Source of the DNA: SAR202 cluster bacterium AD-804-J14_MRT_500m
GTDB lineage: Bacteria > Chloroflexota > Dehalococcoidia > UBA3495 > GCA-2712585
DNA: 64,000 nt
NCBI GenBank assembly: GCA_009391275.1
Contig: VEXF01000004.1
Span: 14,047-78,046, forward strand
Direction: 5' to 3'
A model generated the notes under the pieces. The model did no database searches and was not told where the DNA came from. It worked only from the letters and a program-made list of their open reading frames with translations. The stretch's first letter is position 1. Each line of letters starts with the position of its first letter. The translations under genes were made by a program, and so were the position numbers. Shown here piece after piece: positions 57,097 through 64,000 of the stretch.

Positions 57097-58281
57097 GTGA
57101 GCACCGACTGGATCGCACTGGAAAAAGAAAATTATGCTTTCACTGTTCGCCGACAACCAATTGTTTTAGAACGCGGCTTAGGAACTCAAGTCTGGGATGT
57201 CAACGGCAAAGAATATCTGGACTTTACCGCAGGGTGGGCCGTGAACAATCTTGGCCACTGCCATCCCGTGATGGTTGAAGCTATACGACAACAGGCAGGT
57301 ACATTACTCCAAACATCTAACCAGTTCTACACTATCCCACAGCTTCAACTCGCGCAAATTCTGGTAGAAAACAGCGCCTTGGACAAAGTATTTTTTGGGA
57401 ACAGCGGTGCCGAAGCAGTCGAAGGAGCCATGAAATTAGCACGGAAATATGGGAAGAAGAATCGAGATGGTGCCTATGAAATCATAACTGCTTTTAACTC
57501 CTTTCATGGACGCACTTTAACCGGTGTATCTGCCACTGGACAGCCCCACTACCAAGAAGCATGGCAGCCTCTGACACCAGGTTTCGTACATGTTCCCTTC
57601 GATGATGTGGAGGCCATAATTGAGGCCACTACCGAGAAGACTGCTGCTGTAATGCTCGAGCCGATACAAGGTGAAGGGGGAGTCAATATACCATCCGACG
57701 ACTACCTACAGCGTGTACGAGAATGGTGCGATCAGCAGGGTCTTCTACTGATTCTGGACGAAGTACAAACTGGAATGGGTAGACTAGGAAGTCTCTTCGG
57801 ATACCAAGAATATGGTGTTGAACCAGACGTGATCGCTCTTGCTAAAGGATTAGGAGGGGGAGTGCCTATAGGGGCTTTTATGTCCAAAGACAAGTGTATG
57901 GCATTAGAACCTGGAGACCATGGTTCTACTTTTGGGGGTAATCCACTTACCACCGCTGCTGCTTACGCTTCAGCAAAATACATAGTAGACAACGATGTGG
58001 CGTCCAACTCCAAAGCCATGGGCAATAGACTCATGCAACGGTTGGAAGAGCTTAAATCTAGGTGTTCGATAATCAGCGATGTTAGAGGTAAAGGACTCTT
58101 GGTAGCAATCGAATTTACAGATGACATCGGTTCCCGAGCAATTTCGCTCTGTAATGATGCGGGTGTACTATTCAATATGGTTAAGCCAAATGCTCTAAGG
58201 CTGATGCCACCTCTTAATATTTCTCCGGAAGATATTGACGAGGGGATTGCACGGCTTGAACAAGCACTGGGCAAATTATAG
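57097..58281 (+). CDS. argD: Acetylornithine aminotransferase ArgD
   Basis: This 394-residue class III PLP aminotransferase converts N-acetylglutamate semialdehyde to N-acetylornithine. FFGNSGAEAVEGAMKLARKYG, FHGRT, LDEVQTGMGR and the PLP Lys in ALAKGLGGG are present. GTG 57097 follows GGAGG by eight bases; the frame opens at TTG 57082. argG follows ten bases after the stop. Confidence 0.94.
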   Translation: MSTDWIALEKENYAFTVRRQPIVLERGLGTQVWDVNGKEYLDFTAGWAVNNLGHCHPVMVEAIRQQAGTLLQTSNQFYTIPQLQLAQILVENSALDKVFFGNSGAEAVEGAMKLARKYGKKNRDGAYEIITAFNSFHGRTLTGVSATGQPHYQEAWQPLTPGFVHVPFDDVEAIIEATTEKTAAVMLEPIQGEGGVNIPSDDYLQRVREWCDQQGLLLILDEVQTGMGRLGSLFGYQEYGVEPDVIALAKGLGGGVPIGAFMSKDKCMALEPGDHGSTFGGNPLTTAAAYASAKYIVDNDVASNSKAMGNRLMQRLEELKSRCSIISDVRGKGLLVAIEFTDDIGSRAISLCNDAGVLFNMVKPNALRLMPPLNISPEDIDEGIARLEQALGKL

Positions 58282-58291
58282 GCTGACTCAA

Positions 58292-59482
58292 ATGACTAGA
58301 CCTACTGTTCTGCTGGCATTCAGTGGCGGTCTTGACACCTCAGTTTGCGTGCGGTGGATTCAGGAAAAGCACGACGCCGATGTGGTCACACTCACCATAG
58401 ATTTGGGAATGGTGGATCTAACGTCTATCCGTGAACGCGCTTTGGCTATCGGCGCCAGAGAAGCGTTGACGATAGATGGACGTGAAGATTTCATACGGGA
58501 CTACGTTATCCCAGGATTAAAAGCAGGTGCCGTATATGAAGAGCAGTATCCGCTGGCGACTGCTCTAGGTAGACCGCTTATAGGGAAGTACATGGTTGAA
58601 GCCGCTCGCAAGATCGGAGCCCAAGCTATTGCACATGGATGCACTGGAAAAGGAAACGACCAAGTGCGCATGGACCTAAGCGTTGCAGCATTAGCCCCAG
58701 ACCTTAAAGTTATAGCTCCTGTTAGAGAGTGGGGCTGGAACCGTGAAGAAGAGATGCAATATGCCAGAGATAAAGGAATCGCCATCCATGAACGAAAAAG
58801 TCGGTTCTCCACAGATGAAAACCTTTGGGGCCGAAGTGTCGAGGCCGGAGAACTAGAAGACCCATGGCTAGAGCCGCCAGAGGACGCTTTCGAGTGGACG
58901 AGTTCGGTATCTGACGCCCCAATAGATCCAGAATATATAGAGATCTCTTTTAATCAAGGTTCTCCTGTAGAGTTTAATGGCGAAGAAATGCGACCAGTCG
59001 ACTTGATCCAACATCTTAATAGACTTGCAGGTCTCCACGGGATCGGACGCATAGATCACATCGAAAACCGATTAGTCGGGATTAAGTCACGAGAAGTCTA
59101 CGAAGCACCCGCCGCATTGACACTTTTCAAGGCTCACAAAGCGCTAGAAGCGATGACTTTAAGCAAAGAACAGATGCGAATGAAGCAACGTGTCGCACAA
59201 GAATATGCTGATATGGTTTACAACGGACTTTGGTTTACATCCCATAGAAGCGACCTCGATGCATATACTACAAGTACTCAACGCCATGTCACAGGCACCG
59301 TAAGATTAAGACTTCACAAGGGCACATGCGTGGCTGTTGGACGCCGTGCAAATTCGCCCCTGTACAGCCGAGAATTAGCTACTTACGACACAGGAGATAC
59401 ATTCGATCATCGTTCATCTGAGGGGTTTATATCTATTTATGGTCTCCCAGTGCGCACCCAAGCACGTAGGCCGGGACCATAA
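58292..59482 (+). CDS. argG: Argininosuccinate synthase ArgG
   Basis: This 396-residue enzyme joins citrulline and aspartate using ATP. The ATP pyrophosphatase motif LLAFSGGLDTSV is at the N-terminus. GCTGKGNDQVR, WGWNREEEMQYA and LWGRSVEAGELEDPW are typical. ATG 58292 gives the normal N-terminus. Confidence 0.96.
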   Translation: MTRPTVLLAFSGGLDTSVCVRWIQEKHDADVVTLTIDLGMVDLTSIRERALAIGAREALTIDGREDFIRDYVIPGLKAGAVYEEQYPLATALGRPLIGKYMVEAARKIGAQAIAHGCTGKGNDQVRMDLSVAALAPDLKVIAPVREWGWNREEEMQYARDKGIAIHERKSRFSTDENLWGRSVEAGELEDPWLEPPEDAFEWTSSVSDAPIDPEYIEISFNQGSPVEFNGEEMRPVDLIQHLNRLAGLHGIGRIDHIENRLVGIKSREVYEAPAALTLFKAHKALEAMTLSKEQMRMKQRVAQEYADMVYNGLWFTSHRSDLDAYTTSTQRHVTGTVRLRLHKGTCVAVGRRANSPLYSRELATYDTGDTFDHRSSEGFISIYGLPVRTQARRPGP

Positions 59483-59775
59483 ATGTTAAGATCGCTCGCC
59501 ATCATACTGAGCTAACCTTACGATCTCACCCTTGTTCCAACTAAGTCAATATTTGCCCTTAGTTAGCACACCGCGATTCTCGTATGCTTGTTGGAAGATC
59601 GTTTGGCTTACTTGGCCCTTAAACTGACATCAATCCATATAAAATCCTGTTCAGCAACCCGACATTATTCTTCTAATCAATGCAGACCTTGCCTCGCGCT
59701 TACCTTAACCTTTACGATTGGTGTGTGAAACAAGGTGACTCGCACCAAGCTTTCCGTTGATCTTCCTACAATAAG

Positions 59776-61134
59776 ATGAATATGACGCAACCTGACAACT
59801 CTTTATACGCCGTTTCCGTTGATTTTGATCGCCGGCTTTATCCTTACGATATAGCGGGATCCATAGTTCATGCACGGATGCTAGCTAAACAACATATCAT
59901 CGCCGAAAGCGAGGCCTCCAACATATGCGCCGGATTGGAATCCATCCGATCCGAGATTAAATCTAACACTTTCCCGTGGCGTCCCGAATTCGAAGACATA
60001 CACATGAACATCGAGGCCCGATTGACCGAGAAAATAGGGCGCGTAGCAGGAAAACTTCACACGGCCCGCTCTCGTAACGATCAAGTAGCACTTGATATGC
60101 GAATGTGCACGAAAGATGTCACTAAACAAACTATCAGGCTCATCGCTGAATTACAACGATCGCTTTTGGATAAAGCAGCTTTATATCCAGATACCATCAT
60201 GCCTGGATACACCCACCTTCAGAGAGCCCAGCCAGTTTTGCTAGCTCACCATTTGTTGGCGTACAACGAGATGCTGCATCGCGACAACATACGTTTTCGA
60301 CATTGTATGGAATCTTCCGATGTTATGCCTCTGGGAAGTGGCGCATTGGCTGGCACACCATATCCTTTGGATAGAAACTACGTCGCCAAAGAACTTGGAT
60401 TTAGCAAAATAAGCAATAATAGTATGGATTCTGTTTCTGACAGGGACTATCTTGTTGAATTCCATTCTGCTGCATCTATTTGCGCTATGCACATTTCTCG
60501 CTTTTCCGAAGAATTAGTTTTATGGTCATCGCAGGAGTTTGGTTTCATCACCTTGAGCGCTCAATTCACCACCGGAAGCAGCATCATGCCGCAAAAGCGT
60601 AACCCGGATTACGCGGAGCTAGCACGCGGGAAAACTGGTAGAGTCTTTGGAAACCTGATGTCCACACTTGTTATGTTGAAAGGGCTGCCACTAACTTATA
60701 ATCGCGACCTGCAAGAAGATAAAGAGGCCTTTTTCGACACCGCAGACACCTTGATCTCCACCTTAACAATCTTCGCTCCAATGATTAAAGATCTTCAATT
60801 TCATCCGACTAGGATGACGGACGCAGCGGAAAAAGGGAACATGTTGGCCACTGATCTAGCAGATTATCTGGTTTCTCGCGGTTTGCCTTTTAGAGAAGCT
60901 CATGCTGCCATTCGAGAGGCCTCGGATTATGCTCGCACCCAAGGTATAGAAATTCATAAACTCTCAGTGCTGGAATTAAAGCGGTTTTCACCTTTGTTTG
61001 ATGACACCGTAACCCGAATCTCATTACAAGCATCTGTAGACTCTAAGGACATAAGCGGAGGAACCGCTTCAGCACGCGTCTTGCAGGCACTTAAAACGGC
61101 TCGAACTCGACTGGAGGACCAAAATGACCTATGA
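59776..61134 (+). CDS. argH: Argininosuccinate lyase ArgH
   Basis: This 452-residue enzyme splits argininosuccinate to arginine and fumarate. The signature GSSIMPQKRNPDYAEL, HTARSRNDQVALD and GYTHLQRAQPV are visible. Two ATGs are close together (59776, 59782). A TACAAT at 59767-59772 sits so close that a leaderless mRNA starting at the second ATG is possible. About 290 non-coding bases separate it from argG. The 3' end overlaps rpe by 11 bases. Confidence 0.96.
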   Translation: MNMTQPDNSLYAVSVDFDRRLYPYDIAGSIVHARMLAKQHIIAESEASNICAGLESIRSEIKSNTFPWRPEFEDIHMNIEARLTEKIGRVAGKLHTARSRNDQVALDMRMCTKDVTKQTIRLIAELQRSLLDKAALYPDTIMPGYTHLQRAQPVLLAHHLLAYNEMLHRDNIRFRHCMESSDVMPLGSGALAGTPYPLDRNYVAKELGFSKISNNSMDSVSDRDYLVEFHSAASICAMHISRFSEELVLWSSQEFGFITLSAQFTTGSSIMPQKRNPDYAELARGKTGRVFGNLMSTLVMLKGLPLTYNRDLQEDKEAFFDTADTLISTLTIFAPMIKDLQFHPTRMTDAAEKGNMLATDLADYLVSRGLPFREAHAAIREASDYARTQGIEIHKLSVLELKRFSPLFDDTVTRISLQASVDSKDISGGTASARVLQALKTARTRLEDQNDL

Positions 61135-61810
61135 ACGAAATATCAAACTATCTCCATCAATTTTATCCGCTGATTTTACACGTTTAGGAGAACAAGTATC
61201 GGAAGCAACTCAGGCAGGAGCTGATTATATTCATCTAGATATAATGGATGGGCGGTTTGTCCCTAACATTACCTTCGGGCCCGTAGTTATCGAGGGGTTA
61301 AAGAAATTCACACATTTACCTCTAGACGCACATTTAATGATTGTCGAACCAGAACTTCGATTAGCCGACTTCGCCAAGGCCGGTGTCGATCATATTACCG
61401 TACATGCCGAAGCCTGCACACACCTGCATAGCGTGATTCAGCAGATAACTGACCTGAACTGCCGGGCGGGAGTTGCCCTTAATCCCACGACTCCGATCTC
61501 TACTATAGAAGAAGCTCTCCCATTTCTCGATATTGTTCTAATACTCACCGTTAACCCTGGCTTTGGTGGACAAAAACTAATACCTGAAGTATTGCAAAAA
61601 GTAGAACGCCTTCGAAATATGATTGATCAGAGAGGTTACGCTGTAGAAATCGAGGTGGATGGCGGCATAAATGCCGACACTGCCGCCCAGGTTGCCCGTG
61701 CTGGAGCTGACTCTATGGTTGCTGGATCTGCTGTGTTCAACCAAAAAGAAAGTGTGAAACAAGCAGTAAATCGCTTTCGGGCTGCCTTACCGGTTTCTAC
61801 TACACACTGA
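61124..61810 (+). CDS. rpe: Ribulose-phosphate 3-epimerase
   Basis: This 228-residue TIM-barrel enzyme interconverts ribulose 5-phosphate and xylulose 5-phosphate. LSPSILSADFTRLGEQ, HLDIMDGRFVPNITFGP, LTVNPGFGGQKLIP and EVDGGINADTA carry the metal and phosphate ligands. It is translated from an ATG inside the end of argH. The 3' end overlaps rpmB on the other strand by 11 bases. Confidence 0.96.
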   Translation: MTYERNIKLSPSILSADFTRLGEQVSEATQAGADYIHLDIMDGRFVPNITFGPVVIEGLKKFTHLPLDAHLMIVEPELRLADFAKAGVDHITVHAEACTHLHSVIQQITDLNCRAGVALNPTTPISTIEEALPFLDIVLILTVNPGFGGQKLIPEVLQKVERLRNMIDQRGYAVEIEVDGGINADTAAQVARAGADSMVAGSAVFNQKESVKQAVNRFRAALPVSTTH

Positions 61811-61991
61811 CCTTAGGCACTTTGTGCAAACTGCGAAGGCACCGAGTGCACGTCTTCACTCTCTTGCGTGTTCCGTCTATCATCAATGTAAGTCTTTGAA
61901 TATTTGGGAGAAATCGTGTCTTTGTGCGCCTCTTGGAATGACTCACATTGTTTCCGGACACGCCTATCTTGTTACAAAACTGACATTTCAT
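61800..61991 (-). CDS. rpmB: Ribosomal protein L28 (four-cysteine form)
   Basis: This 63-residue protein begins MKCQFCNKIGVSGNNVSHSK, the L28 start, and ends with CTRCLRSLHK. The two CxxC pairs make a zinc ribbon, the C+ form. ATG 61991 is chosen since AAAGGGA lies six bases upstream; the open frame runs on to 62054 without support. It diverges from fakA, a neighbourhood similar to rpmB-yloV in Bacillus. Confidence 0.93.
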   Translation of the reverse strand: MKCQFCNKIGVSGNNVSHSKRRTKTRFLPNIQRLTLMIDGTRKRVKTCTRCLRSLHKVPKVSV

Positions 61992-62006
61992 CCTAATTCC
62001 CTTTAA

Positions 62007-62035
62007 TTGACCCATATGCGGGTCTTCATTACAAT
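62007..62035 (+). promoter_or_regulatory. Promoter of fakA
   Basis: TTGACC (62007-62012), a 17-base spacer and TACAAT (62030-62035) lie 45 bases before the GTG start at 62081. The spacer holds an inverted repeat, GACCC and GGGTC around six bases (62009-62024), which could be an operator. Confidence 0.65.
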
Positions 62036-62080
62036 TCAACAGCAACGATATCAAAGCGCCTTGATGTTTACAAGACGAAC

Positions 62081-63733
62081 GTGGCTACTGACAACACAGA
62101 GGTTCACCGGTTCCGCCCGCAACATCTCTTAGATGGTCTGAGAGCTGCAACGGTCTATCTGGCCCGCCATCAGGAAGATATCAACGCTTTAAACGTCTTC
62201 CCTGTCCCAGACGGGGACACTGGGACCAACATGCTTCTTACCATGACCGCCGTCGTGCATGGTGATAATTGGCCTAGTGACTCAATATCAAAAATAGCCA
62301 TCAAATCTGCCAACCAAGCCATCCTAGGCTCCCGTGGTAACAGCGGCGTTATTCTCGCACAATTCTTATCTGGATTTTCCCAAAGCCTGTACGGAATTAC
62401 CGACTGCGATGGCCCTACATTGGCAAGGGCGTTGACCGACGGTGCTCGTTCTGCTTACACCGCTGTCTCTGACCCAGTTGAGGGCACTATGCTCACGGTC
62501 TTGCGTGATTTATCCGACGCCGCTGCAAAAACCGCAGCACAAGGAGATGTTGATATCGTTGATATCTTATACGCATCGGTGGAGGCAGCTCATCAATCCC
62601 TAGATAAAACTCCATCCTTGCTCCCTATGCTACAAGAAGCAGGAGTTGTAGATTCCGGAGGCCAAGGGATAGTAGTCTTTATGGAAGGACTCTTAGCCGG
62701 ATTATTGAGCCAAGATCCTTATAAACTTGAGATCAAGATCAATTCAGAGAATAAATGTTTGACCCAATCTACCCCACACTACAGTGATTTTTATCTGGAA
62801 GGTACAAAACAGGAACAATACGGTTTTTGCACACAATTGATTTTAGAGGACGATGAACTTGATCTCCCAAAATTAAAGGAATCCATCGCCAAATTCGGTA
62901 CTTCCGTGGCCGTGATTGGAGGCCAGTCTTTAGCTAAAATCCATGTCCACACATTCCAACCAGAAGCGATGATACAATTTGCCAGAACCCTTGGATATAC
63001 AAGCAAGATTCAGGTAGATAACATTGACCAGCAACATCAAGATTTCAGGACCTTTCACCAGTCTTCTGTAAAAAAGATCCCATTGGGTATAGTAGCCGTG
63101 GCATCAGGCCACGGGTTCGCCGATTTGTTTCGCGATCTAGGTTGCCACGCGGTGATTACCTGTGGACATACCATGAACCCCAGTACTGAGGAACTTCTTC
63201 ATGCGGCTCGAAGTACAAGTGCCGATCAAGTGATCATACTACCCAACGATGCCAACATACTTCTGGCGGCCAACCAGGCTATCAACCTGTCAAGCCAATC
63301 AATTTGTTGTATTCCAACTACGACTATGCCACAAGGCATCGCTGCATTATTAGCTTACACCCCAGATTTATCACCTGAGAAGTCTATTCAAACGATGAAA
63401 CAGGCCATACAAGGGATCACGACCGTAGAGATCACCACGTCACACAGAAATACATCGATTTCGGGTAGATCCGTGGCTAAAGGACAGATCATTGGGTTAA
63501 TTAATGGAAATCTCGTCGGCTTTGGAAACAACCCTTCAGATGTTCTCATAAACACCATCCAACAAGGACCACTAAAGTCTGATGGACTGATAACGCTTTA
63601 TTGGGGAAGTACGGCTAAGCAAGATGAGGCTGAGTATGCAGCAGAGTGCCTCCGGAAATCATTGGGAAACCAAGAAGTCGAAGTGGTCTATGGGGGCCAA
63701 CCCTTCTACCACTACATAGCGTCTATAGAATAG
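62081..63733 (+). CDS. fakA: Fatty acid kinase subunit FakA (DhaL/YloV family)
   Basis: This 550-residue protein has an N-terminal DhaL-type kinase domain with NVFPVPDGDTGTNM (metal-binding Asp residues) and GSRGNSGVILAQFLSG, and a C-terminal DegV-interacting half. FakA phosphorylates fatty acids bound to FakB (DegV family), feeding exogenous fatty acids into phospholipids in Gram-positives. The following gene is a DegV protein, which supports the pair. Start is GTG 62081. Confidence 0.88.
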   Translation: MATDNTEVHRFRPQHLLDGLRAATVYLARHQEDINALNVFPVPDGDTGTNMLLTMTAVVHGDNWPSDSISKIAIKSANQAILGSRGNSGVILAQFLSGFSQSLYGITDCDGPTLARALTDGARSAYTAVSDPVEGTMLTVLRDLSDAAAKTAAQGDVDIVDILYASVEAAHQSLDKTPSLLPMLQEAGVVDSGGQGIVVFMEGLLAGLLSQDPYKLEIKINSENKCLTQSTPHYSDFYLEGTKQEQYGFCTQLILEDDELDLPKLKESIAKFGTSVAVIGGQSLAKIHVHTFQPEAMIQFARTLGYTSKIQVDNIDQQHQDFRTFHQSSVKKIPLGIVAVASGHGFADLFRDLGCHAVITCGHTMNPSTEELLHAARSTSADQVIILPNDANILLAANQAINLSSQSICCIPTTTMPQGIAALLAYTPDLSPEKSIQTMKQAIQGITTVEITTSHRNTSISGRSVAKGQIIGLINGNLVGFGNNPSDVLINTIQQGPLKSDGLITLYWGSTAKQDEAEYAAECLRKSLGNQEVEVVYGGQPFYHYIASIE

Positions 63734-63743
63734 GGGACTTTCT

Positions 63744-64000
63744 TTGACAGTAGCGATCGTGACCGATAGTACCGCTGACCTTCCACAGAATCTGATCAGA
63801 AAATGGAACATATCGGTGGTGCCACTCTACGTTAATTTTAAAAAGTCTAACTGCCCTAACGACGTTGAGTCATTGAGAGATGGCCTCGACATTAACGCAG
63901 ACGTGTTCTACGAAAGGTTGGAGTCTAGTTCGTATATCCCAAGCACTTCTCAGCCAACTGTAGATGACTTCTTACAACAGTACCGACTTTTATTCAGGTA
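63744..64000 (+). CDS. DegV family fatty-acid-binding protein (FakB type), truncated by window end
   Basis: The first 85 residues begin TVAIVTDSTADLPQNLIRKW and continue to IPSTSQPTVDDF, the two conserved lipid-binding segments of DegV/FakB proteins. It carries the fatty acid for FakA. The start is TTG 63744, six bases after AGGGGA, ten bases after the fakA stop. The rest lies beyond the window. Confidence 0.9.
   Translation, partial: MTVAIVTDSTADLPQNLIRKWNISVVPLYVNFKKSNCPNDVESLRDGLDINADVFYERLESSSYIPSTSQPTVDDFLQQYRLLFR

Noticed and set aside
59483..59775. Search for a tRNA or small RNA in the argG-argH gap
   Set aside because: No cloverleaf, T-loop motif or strong hairpin was found; the stretch seems to be plain intergenic sequence.
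61992..62054. N-terminal extension of ribosomal protein L28 to 62054
   Set aside because: L28 begins at MKCQFC with a good ribosome binding site; the extension would run over the fakA promoter.

Overview
This 64 kb window is a chromosomal stretch of a free-living bacterium. I see no rRNA, tRNA, CRISPR array, insertion sequence or phage gene. Almost everything is recognisable metabolism on both strands, with short intergenic gaps and frequent TTG and GTG starts. The mixture of hopanoid synthesis, a SufBCDSU iron-sulfur cluster, an F420:NADP reductase, several CoA transferases (family I and CaiB/BaiF), enoyl-CoA hydratases, a membrane Fe-S ETF:quinone reductase type protein, CIRCE-controlled groESL and a four-cysteine L28 fits a Chloroflexota bacterium of the Dehalococcoidia/SAR202 type. 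That placement is an inference from gene content and is not proven.

Layout. 1-743: a decayed alkA-type DNA glycosylase with several in-frame stops and a frameshift. 752-4869: ffh and an SbcC-like ATPase. 4879-7888: three CoA-transferase genes on the minus strand in the order A, B-A fusion, B. 7965-10011: groES-groEL with a sigma70-type promoter and a CIRCE operator. 10074-16051: acyl-CoA genes (two enoyl-CoA hydratases separated by a perfect 20-bp palindrome, and an AMP-forming acyl-CoA synthetase), a 2-phosphoglycerate kinase-like protein and a membrane Fe-S oxidoreductase. 16158-30330: a single long operon-like run of 14 genes. It begins with the squalene/hopanoid genes (polyprenyl synthetase, hpnH, hpnG, hpnA, shc, yjbQ, hpnC, hpnD, hpnE) and continues with no gap into a dehydrogenase homologue without catalytic residues, an FGGY kinase, a class II aldolase, a small unknown protein and a second epimerase. 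30397-36017: sufBCDSU preceded by a perfect 10-bp inverted repeat. 36196-43153: a lipoprotein solute-binding protein, TatD, a membrane-anchored metallopeptidase, a JAMM protease and a VWA protein. 43498-47468: XdhC, a MobA-like nucleotidyltransferase, a CaiB-family CoA transferase and a divergent SDR. 47634-51460: ilvD and a tandem pair of 2-hydroxyacid dehydrogenases. 51527-54660: thiD, tenA, an RsuA/RluB pseudouridine synthase and npdG. 54834-61810: argJ, argB, argD, argG, argH and rpe. 61800-64000: rpmB diverging from fakA and the start of a DegV/FakB gene.

How the genes work together. The hopanoid run carries a complete FPP-to-squalene-to-hopene route (HpnD, HpnC, HpnE, Shc) and the first two side-chain steps (HpnH, HpnG). 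None of the known later side-chain genes (hpnO, hpnI, hpnJ, hpnK) is in the window. The co-directional, overlapping downstream block of kinase, aldolase, dehydrogenase-like protein and epimerase is therefore the best candidate here for an undescribed function, possibly processing of the hopanoid ribosyl side chain. Other points worth checking are an apparent CTG start for hpnD in frame with the hpnC stop, the A / B-A / B CoA-transferase arrangement, and the multiply broken alkA.
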